Part shown: in pieces, positions 1 through 8,866 of the stretch
Numbering within the stretch: position 1 is the stretch's first letter
How the letters are laid out: each line of letters begins with the position of its first letter
Source: Thermomucor indicae-seudaticae
Lineage: Eukaryota; Mucoromycota; Mucoromycetes; Mucorales; Lichtheimiaceae
NCBI GenBank assembly: GCA_000787465.1
Contig: JSYX01000580.1
Coordinates: forward strand, 1 to 22,655
DNA: 22,655 nt
Direction of reading: 5' to 3'
Notes under the pieces: generated by a model
The model's input: the letters and a program-made list of their open reading frames with translations, nothing else
Told to the model about the DNA's origin: nothing
Database searches by the model: none
Made by a program: the position numbers and the translations under genes

Positions 1-11
1 CTACCACGTAC

Positions 12-1298
12 CAGCAGTTCAAAGAAGTTACCGGGCAATTTACTCAGGACGTCTACTGGTTCAGCCAGATCATAAGGGTCAATTGGTTCTTCTTCCATTG
101 GTTCGTCACCACCATCGTCAGCAGCAGCATTATCATCAGCTACATACAAGAAGACTCAGTAAAAGAATACTTCCGACAACATATTAATTATGCTACGAGC
201 CCTTACCCATTTCAACTTCTGCAGTTTCAGCTTCAGCAGCAGCCTCCTGCTCAGAACGCAATAAACGTTCTGGAGTTGGTCTCTCCTTTGGTAACTTTCC
301 GAAAGCCTCTTCCAATTCTTTCACTTGAACGGGTTTCAGGTCTGATAATGACGGAGTTATGGCTGCGCCGAGCCATCGGTAGAGTTCTACGGTGAGCGCA
401 AATGCCTACAGCATGTAAAGCGTGAGGCAGTGTATCATATTGTATCTCAAGACGTAGGTTAAGTTACCTCTGCTCGGACGTTTTTGTCTGTATGGCCAAA
501 TAGTTTCGGTATAACTTTAAGAATTGGTTTGGGGTTTACATGCTTGATACCAAATTGACTATCGAAAAGGCATGTAAATTCTACAAACGCAGATGCAAGG
601 TCCAAATTCCAACTCACCGGATAATTTCTCGCAGGACAACGACGGTCTGAGTAACTAATTTCGGTTGTTTTGCGCTTAATCCTGGAATAACGAGTTCCTA
701 GCGAAATCCGAGAGTGTCTCAGTTCATGCGCTGTTGATCACGCGCTCAGTCTCCGTTAACCTACCACGACAGGGTTGCCAGTGTCGATTTCGACATAGAG
801 TAAGATGATGTCGGTTGCCTTTTGTTTCGTACCGGCCTTTGCAGCACCGAGACATTTCTCTACGAGCGCTGGAATGACACTGTCACGGGAGCTGTTGTGA
901 ACCGGGGCAAAGGTTGTAAGGGAACGCTAATAAAAGGTGATGGCATTGATTTTGTTTTACGTTACCTGATTGCATTAGGTGCATTATCAACATATGCGTA
1001 AATAGCGCCGAGACCAGCTTCCTGCGCAACTGCATTGGCATCCGTGGCGATCTTTTTCAGATAGCTTTCGTATGTGTAGAAATCGGAATCATCGTCCGTT
1101 TTCCGGAAGAGCGACGTCAGTTCTTCATAGGCAGACAACCGAGCTTTCCAAAGCTAAAACCGAAACAATAGTCAGGTCCAGGATCGGATCGGTAGTCGTG
1201 AAAAAATAAGGGGAGGAGAGAGAGGGGGTGCGTACCTTGTGTTGTAGCCTGTCAAGGACGGGTAGTTTACTGAAATCTTCTTCTCCGTTAGCGTCCAT
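12..1298 (-). CDS. XMAP215/Dis1/Stu2-family microtubule polymerase, N-terminal part (partial)
   Basis: TOG-domain protein that captures tubulin and promotes microtubule growth at plus ends, spindle poles and kinetochores. Seven exons can be read on the minus strand: 1298-1236, 1153-966, 891-765, 697-618, 558-468, 405-207 and 139-12. The next donor lies at 11-10, so the gene continues past the left edge. All junctions keep frame, giving 292 codons. The protein opens MDANGEEDFSKLPVLDRLQHK, then KLWKARLSAYEEL, the family's first TOG domain. HEAT-type helices follow (SVIPALVEKC, ELVIPGLSAKQPK, KVIPKLFGHTDKNVRAE, ELYRWLGAAI, DLKPVQVKELEE). An acidic, alanine-rich linker leads to DVLSKLPGNFFELL, the start of the second TOG. 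Introns are 59-82 nt. The start is the first ATG before the conserved N-terminus. The family call is firm; Stu2, Alp14 and Dis1 naming is not separable here. Confidence 0.93.
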
Positions 1299-2824
1299 GG
1301 AAGGGTATATAATTCACAGATTGTTCAATGGTCGTAGTGCGTTTGTTTTAAGATTATTTGTGTGTCGGGATCGTTTGCGTAATTCTGCAAACAGGTGACA
1401 GACGGAATTGCACTGGTTCGTAAACAGGGTCCAAAAAGGAACAAGCGGACCGAAACTTACATTTACAGATAGACATACACAGAGAGAGAGTGTGTGTGTG
1501 TGTTGTCTAAGGCAATTACGTTAAGGTCACTAGGACAACAATAGAAATCGCAAACGCTAAATAAGTAATGGAGTGTAAACGCCCAACAGATTGGACCTGC
1601 AAGAAGAAATAGCGCTTGAACAACTCGTTTGGTTTTCCAGTTGGAGCACACATCGGAGTTGCGCGCGCTTTTCTTTAAAACCTCAGGAGCAGCAGTTTTA
1701 CTCTGAACATGGCGTGTTTTCTACCTTGAAGTAAACCAGGAACTATGCTTGCTGGTCTAAAATTATCCGCAATACGTCTGGACCGGCGTGTAGATCCATG
1801 TATTACACGATCACCGATGTTGATAAAAGTGGTCATAAGAGGGGTTGACAACTACTTGAAAAAGTCTTACGCTTATGCGCCCACGGTTAGGACGACTATC
1901 TAGTGCTAGGTAAAGTGACCACTGCGTTCATGCTTCTTTTTAATATCGCCTTTGTTTTTGGTCGCTTCACCCAACAACAAGGCTGGTTTACGAGATGAGT
2001 ATGATCAAAGCTTTTGTTAGGTACTTGCATTGTTCCCGTCAACTGTCGCTGGTAATAACCATGTGAAGCATACTTGCAAAATGGTCATAGTACTGTATGG
2101 TATATCCGGACAGTTATGAAACGAAGCAGTTAATGTCTGAAAATAGACTCTTAGAACAAGTGGGATGGATATCCCCGCATCTGTCTGGAGGCTAACCTCC
2201 CGAAACTTGGTTTGGCAGCGTTAGTGGAACCTACTTGGCAATTCAATAGCCGGTATACTAATTACAAATGGAGCGAATGGGTGTGTCTCTCTCTTTTTTC
2301 GTACCATGGTGATCGACCCTAAGCACAAAGCCTACTAAGTGACATGTGCTGGTGACGTGTGTGTGGCGCGCAACATCCCAAATTGGCGACGCGTGGTACG
2401 TTTTCTGTGGCAAAATAGGGCTTTCGGATATTAGGAAGTGGGGGGTTAGGATCGACGGTAACAACCCAGAATGAGAAACAAGCAAGTTAACCTCAATGTG
2501 TATATGCAATGCAGGTTAGATACAAGCTGAAAATTTTGATCTCATGATTCTTTTTTCGAACGAGAACAATGAAAATGGTTTAAATTAAATTGATTGGAGA
2601 AATTGTACCGTGGGGTGATTTCCCCTTTTTGCCGTGCGCAGTATATAATTCGCTCGAGACGATGACGGGTCTCAAGGAACTAGCCATGACAATAACGGGG
2701 AGCAATGCAAATTATGTACAGGTAGGCGGCCCCGTTAAGGATTCTCTTTCTCTCGCTGTCGCTCAAAGTCCGCGATATGCCTTTTTTATTCTTTCTCCAC
2801 GTAACAAAGCGGAATCCGAGCATC

Positions 2825-2848
2825 GTGCTGCTGCTGCTGCTGCTGCTC
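2825..2848 (+). repeat. CTG/GCT trinucleotide microsatellite
   Basis: A run of about eight CTG units lies in non-coding DNA, unlike the other CTG/CAG runs in the window, which encode glutamine. It creates a fortuitous alanine run in an otherwise unsupported open frame. Confidence 0.7.
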
Positions 2849-3169
2849 TTCTACATTCCGAACAAAGTATACGAGGGAACTAATCGCATTCAAAAGTTCT
2901 TGAATAACTCCGAGTCATCTTAGAAACACAGAAGAAGTGGGGCCCTTTGAGAACTGGGATTACGCGAAAAAAAGGCGGGGGACAGTGTAGAAAAATAAGG
3001 AGGATAGTTAGTCTGCGATGCAAGTGCCCTCGGTAACGTTCCATTGTCTGTCTGTCTCATGGCAGGCACGAGCTATTTGTTTGCAGCGGGGTCGTATCGT
3101 CTGGGCAAAAGAATGCCAGACAATGAAAGAACCAAACGATGGGTTGCTTAACGAACCAACCAACTTGGT

Positions 3170-3344
3170 TTATCACCAATGAAAGGGAAATTCATATCAA
3201 GATAAAAGAGAAGGGCAGCACATGCTCCTTATGTATAGCACATCGATGTATCTATCAGTGGAGAGTTATCCTGAAGTTTGATTTGCAACGCGCAGGTGAT
3301 GCATTTTAGTGGTCATGTTTATGAGTGTGGTAACAGTATGATAG
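3170..3344. promoter_or_regulatory. Cluster of four WGATAR (GATA-factor) motifs
   Basis: Four matches to WGATAR or its complement lie within 175 bp: TTATCA at 3170-3175, AGATAA at 3200-3205, CTATCA at 3252-3257 and TGATAG at 3339-3344. Random sequence would give about one per 500 bp counting both strands. The cluster is upstream of the TATA box and start codon of a gene for a GATA-like zinc-finger protein. Use of these sites is inference. Confidence 0.35.
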
Positions 3345-3490
3345 AATGTACATATAAGCCAATTCTCCGATCTGACGGGTTTAGCTGGATCTAAGGGATC
3401 AAGCTTCATACAAGATTGCACAAAGAAAAGTTCGAGGCTTTTTGGCAACGCGAATACCCCAAGAATAGAAAGGTCATCCAAAGCGAACAT

Positions 3491-3498
3491 TATAAAAG
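3491..3498 (+). promoter_or_regulatory. TATA box of the GATA-like gene
   Basis: TATAAAAG matches the consensus and lies 210 bp upstream of the ATG at 3701. The stretch between is rich in CT tracts, typical of fungal core promoters and 5' leaders. A transcript starting about 30 bp downstream would carry an upstream ORF (ATG 3521, stop 3611-3613, 30 codons). An acceptor-like pyrimidine tract ending in GCAG near 3635 could also mark a leader intron. Confidence 0.45.
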
Positions 3499-3700
3499 GG
3501 CCCCTGAACCTTTGTCAGCAATGCCTGCTATTCATTGTGATGCCATTTTGAAGAAACCCTATACTCTTTATACCATCATCACTCTTCTCCATTCTCTCTC
3601 TAGCTCTCAGTAATAACTATTCTTCTTCCTCGCAGACAGCACTTCTTCCTATTCCTCCTCCTCCTCTTCATCTTTTACGTTTTACTCTCGTAACCGTGCC

Positions 3701-5188
3701 ATGAACATCAGCGAGTTACTCATAACTTCACAACCGACAACGACTATTTCCTCGATTTGCAGCAGCAGCGCGATAAAAAAGCAGCCAATCCATGACGACG
3801 ACTTGATGGCACTTTGGGAGCAAGCACTTCGGGACAGCGGGTTCCTCTTCAAGGGCAACACAGAGCGCAACAGCTTGACGGACGGCTACATTTGGCCGCA
3901 CCACCCGAACATGGCACGAGCGTCGCCGTTCCTTGTGCACACACCGCTCCACATCAAAGTTATCGGACGACATATGAACGGATCGTTCCGCTGTCACATT
4001 GGCACTGGCAAGGCGTCGCGGCCTATCCAGTCGATCGAATTATGTCGACAAATGCGACTTTTGGCGGTTTTCTTTAGAGCTGAGAGTAGCAAAAGTCAGC
4101 TTGTCTCACCCGAGTTCATCTTCTTTCCAACGTGGTTGTTGCATCTTTTCCGGTACACAGAGCACGGAGCTACTCCAGGTCGTACGGATGTTCGCTTTCT
4201 CGAAAATGCAGCGCTTGCCAAAGAAGACCACATTTATCGGCTGAATAACGTGCTCAACACGCTATTTCGGTTTAACCTCCATGATTTCGACCATGCCAAG
4301 TTGCGCCATGCGGTCGAGTTGGCCAATTACCTGTTTGATGCAGCCGGACTCGACCACCAAAACTTGCCTCGGCCCAGCTGCTTCCCAGGACGGCACGATC
4401 GACAACAGCCTTCTTACTACTCTAGCTTGGTGCTGCTGCTTCAGGCGCCGAGGCCATCCAAGCTCAAGCCGATGTGTTCGAACTGCAATGCTAAATCCGC
4501 TTCGCGCCGCGGTCTATGCGTTGCTTGCTACCGGTACCAGCTCAAGCACGGCGAACCACGGCCGCTCCGTTTGATTGTTGCCAGTCGACCTGGTCCTCGA
4601 GTGCACAGTGCAGGCGGACGAGACCTCGGGACAAACCCGGATCAGTCAGCAGACAGGAACAACACTTTTCTCTCACCCGCTCTCAGCAGCACACCGGCTC
4701 AGCCCAAAAAGCACTGTGCAAATTGCGGCGTACAAGAGACCCATCAGTGGTACCGGAATCTGTGCGGGTCCGGTCACTGGTGTGAGACTTGCAAGAGCTA
4801 CTATCTGCGCCATACCAAGGTCCGTCCACCTGAGCTCTTTGTCAAGGCCGCCAAGCGCAAGGTTGATGTCCGTACCTTTGTGAACTGGTCTGATGATGGC
4901 GGTCTCGGAGCGGCACACGATCACCACCGTACAGCAACAACAACGACGACGACAACAAGCGGTAGCAGCAGTCCAGCAGCGGACAGCATCGCCTCCTCAC
5001 CTACGACGCCTCCTCCGCAACCACCTCAACAGCCATCTCTGATCGCACCGCGGTACGCTCTAAAACATGACACCATGTTTGGGTCTCAAGAGCCGTCTTT
5101 GTCCCGGTATTCGCTTCCTTCACCCACTGGATTTGCACCTAGTCAACAGACTCCACCGTCTGCTTATGCATATTACCCTTCCGACTAA
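3701..5188 (+). CDS. GATA-like zinc-finger protein, putative transcription factor
   Basis: Uninterrupted 495-codon frame, the only intronless long gene here. It has two cysteine fingers. The first is C259-x2-C262-x10-C273-x2-C276 (CSNCNAKSASRRGLCVAC), shorter than a GATA finger. The second is C339-x2-C342-x18-C361-x2-C364 (CANCGVQETHQWYRNLC... WCETC), which has the spacing of fungal 18-residue-loop GATA fingers and a tryptophan at the usual place. Each is followed by a basic YxxxH-type tail (YRYQLKHGEPRP, YYLRHTKVRPPE). Residues 30-250 look globular and aromatic-rich and resemble no domain I recognise. The C-terminus is low complexity (Thr, Ser, Pro, Gln), as in activation regions. The start is the first ATG after the CT-rich leader. 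A nuclear DNA-binding role is inferred from the fingers; targets are unknown. Confidence 0.75.
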   Translation: MNISELLITSQPTTTISSICSSSAIKKQPIHDDDLMALWEQALRDSGFLFKGNTERNSLTDGYIWPHHPNMARASPFLVHTPLHIKVIGRHMNGSFRCHIGTGKASRPIQSIELCRQMRLLAVFFRAESSKSQLVSPEFIFFPTWLLHLFRYTEHGATPGRTDVRFLENAALAKEDHIYRLNNVLNTLFRFNLHDFDHAKLRHAVELANYLFDAAGLDHQNLPRPSCFPGRHDRQQPSYYSSLVLLLQAPRPSKLKPMCSNCNAKSASRRGLCVACYRYQLKHGEPRPLRLIVASRPGPRVHSAGGRDLGTNPDQSADRNNTFLSPALSSTPAQPKKHCANCGVQETHQWYRNLCGSGHWCETCKSYYLRHTKVRPPELFVKAAKRKVDVRTFVNWSDDGGLGAAHDHHRTATTTTTTTSGSSSPAADSIASSPTTPPPQPPQQPSLIAPRYALKHDTMFGSQEPSLSRYSLPSPTGFAPSQQTPPSAYAYYPSD

Positions 5189-6293
5189 ATGAAAGTGCAA
5201 CCCATCCATCCCCCAGCACACAGGAGGCGATCCAGAAAGAAAGAGAACCCCAATATGAAATGCTCTTTCGTTTGCGAGGTTATGCGATTCTTCTTTGTTT
5301 TTCCCCTTCTGTCCTCGTCTGTAGTTTATGTATAGCACTCCTATATCTGCTTCCTTTCCGGCGCGACCTCTCTTTCTATGACTATTCCTTTCTGTTGGAT
5401 CTTATGCTTACGTCTTGTCTTTGTGTTTCGTTTTGCCAGCAGCCATTATGTCATACTTTCTTTATGTCAAATATACTTTTGGATAAAACACGATATGATT
5501 GTCGTATACGGATGCGCAATGTTCGATTGGTTCTTTCTAACTGCTTCCGTGACCTCGCTTTAACATCGTCTTTGTCATTGTCACGTATTGGCCGGACGCG
5601 CTGGCTGTAAGAAAGAAAACTTGAAACCGACGAGACATGCTATGAAGCTAGGCAGACGGTTGCCTCAAAGTGTACATCGTTGCGTTGAGAAGTTAGAACA
5701 TTCCGTTGCTGCATGCTTCATGTTGCAAAGAGGTATAGCTTTCTTGTGAGCAAACAAGCAAGCTAGCTACTCTGCTCCCAAGAGAACGTATTTTCCTCCT
5801 GAGTTTACACCCAGGACTCATGCTGAGATGAATGCTGCTGGAGGTTATCAAAAAGCAGGGCCCTAGAGCGTTTTTTTCAGGAGTATTAATCGGTGATCAA
5901 TTTGCTTTATCATTGGCATCAGTCCATGTTGTAGTGCGTCACAATAACTCGAGCTTGAATGTATCCCAGATGTTTTGCTGTACACGGATGTGTAACTTTT
6001 GGTCTTTAACATAAATGATTTCGTTTAGTGTGTGCGCTCTTTATGCTCTGTGCTTGCATCTCTTGACTTTTAAATCGTCGTCCAAATGAAAAGGGAGCTT
6101 ATTGACGCGAACCTATCTCGTCAGATTAGTCTTCTTTATTAACAACCTTACTGACGCCGCTCCGATCTCGGATTCTCAGATCCCCATGCTTTGCGACGGG
6201 GGGGGCGCCTCAAAGGCTTGATCACCAGACTTTGCCATACGAGCAAACAAACGTGCCATCCATCGAACTTTTTCAGGACAAATTGGCGGGTCA

Positions 6294-6311
6294 TGTCGGT
6301 CGCAACCGACA
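6294..6311. repeat. Perfect inverted repeat, 7-bp arms with 4-nt loop
   Basis: TGTCGGT, spacer CGCA, ACCGACA. The arms are exact reverse complements. It could be a palindromic factor-binding site or a chance hairpin; no terminator-like or terminal-repeat context surrounds it. Confidence 0.5.
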
Positions 6312-7032
6312 ACACTCGTGTTAGTTTATACGCGTCTTTCGAAAACCCGGGTGCTGTGAACTGGGACACAGCGTGTTCCCAGTGCATTGAGTATTTGTAC
6401 AAGTGCACGAAGGTACAGTAGACTTTGTTACAGCGTAGCTCGCTGCTTGGAGAATGCTCTTGTTTACAAACGCTGTGATGTAGTACAGTATGTAGTCTGA
6501 TGACAGATAGACCGGGACTACCCGTTTAAGTTCTGTGCACCCTGAATATGACAAACAGGGCAAAGGTCATGAAACGTCATTGTTCTCGGCGTACATAGGG
6601 AGGCGCAACGCAAAAGAAAAGATCTTCCTGCTCCTAAAGCTTTAGCCTTTCTCAAAGCAGGTAACAAATATACTGTATTCTCTGATTCCTAGCAAATGAA
6701 GCTGAAATGGTGTACAAGAAATCTTTGCCTACGACCCTTGGCTAACCTGCAGCAGGACGTCTATTGTAACTTTAGTGTTATTGGCAGTGTCACCCACTGT
6801 ATCCATATAGAAAACACACACATATCGTAAAGATGCTAGAAAAGTTCTGAACGATATTCTAGAAGAAGATATGCCACTAGGCAAACACGTGAAAGTCCTG
6901 TATGTGTCACCATTTGTCCGGTAAAATATGGTCCGCGTGGCATGGCTTGTATGGAGAAAGCTTGTTCATCGAAAATAGTGCAACTAACTAGGTTCTGTGC
7001 ATAAGCCTTTATATTTGCCTGGTGTACCAATT

Positions 7033-7038
7033 TATATA
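7033..7038 (+). promoter_or_regulatory. TATA-like element upstream of the DMAC1-like gene
   Basis: TATATA lies about 108 bp before the ATG at 7141. It is a plausible core promoter by position, with no other support. A start site 30 bp or so downstream would place the 7100-7144 upstream ORF within the leader. Confidence 0.3.
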
Positions 7039-7099
7039 CGCTTCAGTATAGAAGCATCCGCGCGGAGCGTCTAGCGACGCTTGACAGAGCGGACTCTTA

Positions 7100-7144
7100 A
7101 TGCGAGTTCTGCAGAGAAAACAGCAAAGCGCACCGTTTTCATGA
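7100..7144 (+). CDS. Upstream ORF overlapping the DMAC1-like start codon
   Basis: ATG at 7100 opens a 14-codon frame (MRVLQRKQQSAPFS). Its TGA stop at 7142-7144 overlaps the ATG at 7141-7143 as ATGA. It is in a different frame from the main ORF. If the transcript starts upstream of 7100, ribosomes would meet this frame first and end exactly on the main start, an arrangement suited to termination-reinitiation. A second in-frame ATG follows at 7156. Confidence 0.35.
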   Translation: MRVLQRKQQSAPFS

Positions 7145-7533
7145 GCGAGCCCTCAATGAGCGATCTCGAGATTCAAAAGGCCGAAAAGAAGGAGGAATAC
7201 AAGGACTGCTTGCCGTGCAAGCTGACGGGCGCCGCGGCGTTTGGCGGATTAGGCGCGTATGCATTACGGGAAGCGAGCAAACTGCACAAGATGCCAGGCA
7301 AACAAGGCACTGCGGTCGGCCTTGGCGTCGCCGGTGTTGGTAAGAATGAGCAGAGACCAGCCCTATCTGAATACTGTTCAAATAAAACTTTTTGTACAGT
7401 CTTTGTTTCTGCTGGACTCTATAGACTGATGCTTTGAATTCACCCCTCTCTGTCTGTCTCAGGAGGCTTGGTTTTGTCAGGGTTGTCAGTCAGCATCGAT
7501 GTCAATATAGTTTATTATTTTATGGAGACATGA
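7141..7533 (+). CDS. DMAC1-like small membrane protein (complex I assembly factor family)
   Basis: Two exons, 7141-7339 and 7463-7533, joined by a 123-nt GTAAGA...CAG intron, give 89 residues. The motif EEYKDCLPCKLTGAAAFGGLGAYAL matches the family's CxxC just ahead of a glycine-rich membrane helix (about residues 27-43). A second glycine/leucine-rich hydrophobic stretch (AVGLGVAGVGGLVLSGL) begins in exon 1 and crosses the junction. Two short helices after a CxxC is the layout of the DMAC1/DUF4536 family, which assists assembly of the distal membrane arm of respiratory complex I in mitochondria. The start chosen is the first in-frame ATG; the frame stays open upstream to about 7081 without another ATG. 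The last residues (IDVNIVYYFMET) are the least certain part of the model. No targeting sequence is obvious. Confidence 0.6.
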
Positions 7534-7704
7534 TTGGACGCTTTTATCTAAAGATTGCTTCATGGGATGTTGAGGGTTGACGATGCTGCGTTTTGGTTAC
7601 CATGGTTGCTTAAAAGACGATTATCAGTCACACCGCATGTGACACTGAATTTCGAAAAACAAAAAAGGAACGCAAGAAGACAGGGTCCAAACTCATTAAA
7701 AAGC

Positions 7705-8702
7705 ATGCAATCGGTCCGACTGCTTCGGTCAGCAGTCCATTTGTCGTCGTTGCTCCAACGGCCGTTATTCGTCAACAGCCAGCGATCGTTTTCTTGTACG
7801 GCACAGCGTTGGAATGAGGAAAAGCAGGAAGTAGGAGGAGAAGAAGCTGCTGCTGCTGTGGAGGAGGAGGCAGAGCAGCAAGCCGAGCCCGTGAAATTAT
7901 CACGTAGAAGACGACGATTCCATGAATGGGTACAGGGCAGTGGAGCGAAATTCATCCGACCTGCAGATGGTACCACCAACTACTTGGGCACGACGGTAAT
8001 GGGCGCGACAATAGCTTCCTGTTTTCACCTCCATGATTGACACTGATTGTTTTGTTCGATAGCCATTCCCAACCAACCCGTTGTTCAAGCCAAGACCTCC
8101 ATTGTCCGACGCACGTCGAGAAGAAATATACGCGACCTACAAGGAAGATCCTGAGAAATGGACGATTCGTAAACTGGCGACCCAGTTTGGACTCTCGATG
8201 CGTCGTGTGGAAGCCGTGTTGAAACTCAAAGAGGCCGAGAAACAGATGGAAGCCAGTGTAAGGAAGAAAACCGCATTTATTGCACTGTATGACGCTGATA
8301 ACGAACGGGGTTGTTTAGGGCATCTCTCTGCAAAGGAAATTCGCAAAGGGCATGGAAAGATTGATGGGTGCAGATCAAAACGCCCAAGTGTTACGTGAAC
8401 CCTTGGTCGACGTCTTTCCCACTGTAAAGAAGCCAACGTTCAAGGTTTTGGAAGAAGATGCTGAATTTGGCATCAAGGTAAAAAAAAATGGAATTTTGTC
8501 AAGAATTGAGTTCGCTGATCCATCCATCCATCCATCCACATAGGACGCTTCGCAAGCTCTCAACCGAAAGCCGTTTAAAGAAATTGAGGAGACAGCGATT
8601 AAAGCAGAAGAAGCGAAATTCTCAAAGACACAGCGTGAGACACCGACATCGTCATCCGAAAAACCGCAAAAGAAATTCGTTATTATAGACACCAGCCGTT
8701 AA
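7705..8702 (+). CDS. Mitochondrial small-subunit ribosomal protein mS45 (MRPS35/Bot1 family)
   Basis: Component of the small subunit of fungal mitoribosomes; S. pombe Bot1 and yeast Mrps35 are family members. Four exons, 7705-7995, 8063-8257, 8319-8477 and 8544-8702, all in phase 0, give 267 residues. The N-terminus (MQSVRLLRSAVHLSSLLQ...) is basic and hydroxylated with no acids, a mitochondrial presequence. An acidic Glu/Ala linker follows. The family core comes next: FHEWVQGSGAKFIRP, NYLG, then PFPTNPLFKPRPPLSDARR and a helix-turn-helix-like KWTIRKLATQFGLSMRRVEAVLKLKE. The C-terminal tail is charged and ends QKKFVIIDTSR. Introns are 67, 61 and 66 nt. An in-frame ATG at 7567 could add 46 residues, but the presequence is convincing at 7705. 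It converges on the RhoGAP gene with 164 bp between stops. Confidence 0.88.
8519..8538 (+). repeat. TCCA tetranucleotide repeat in an mS45 intron
   Basis: Five TCCA units directly precede the acceptor (CACATAG) of the last mS45 intron and form part of its pyrimidine-containing tract. Three more units of the same repeat occur at 15713-15724. Confidence 0.8.
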
Positions 8703-8866
8703 AAACATTGGACCTCATCATCATCCCCCGCCTCCTTCATTACTTTTTGTAAACATCCCAACACAGACAAGAACAAAGTGCAACTGTATTAGCAAAATGC
8801 GTGGAGACATTATATTAGCATGCGTTGGTGGCTTGATATCATGATTTTGCTCTAAGGGGGGAAACT

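Larger units (their letters stand above)
1299..3490. other. Gene-poor intergenic region between divergent genes
   Basis: About 2.2 kb between the TOG-protein start (minus) and the TATA box of the GATA-like gene (plus). Open frames here are short, have no recognisable motif and match no splice-consistent gene that I could assemble. One plus-strand frame, 2590-2883, is open only through a GCT-type triplet run read as alanine, and I do not call it. Simple repeats include an AG tract followed by a TG tract near 1482-1503. No tRNA-like A/B boxes were seen. It probably holds the upstream regulatory DNA of both flanking genes. Confidence 0.6.
5189..7140. other. Long intergenic stretch without a supportable gene
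   Basis: Nearly 2 kb between the GATA-like gene and the DMAC1-like gene. Only short open frames without recognisable motifs are present, and I could not chain them into a splice-consistent gene. It contains a perfect 7-bp inverted repeat at 6294-6311. Near the right end are a TATATA at 7033-7038 and a small GC hairpin (GCGTC-TAGC-GACGC, 7067-7080) before the next gene. No RNA gene was recognised. Confidence 0.55.

Noticed and set aside
2590..2883. 97-codon plus-strand open frame with a polyalanine run
   Set aside because: Starts at a non-ATG codon, depends on a CTG microsatellite, and shows no family motif or splice support.
5260..5610. 116-codon plus-strand frame rich in Phe, Cys and Leu after the GATA-like gene
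   Set aside because: Composition reflects T-rich 3' flanking sequence; no motif and no plausible start context.
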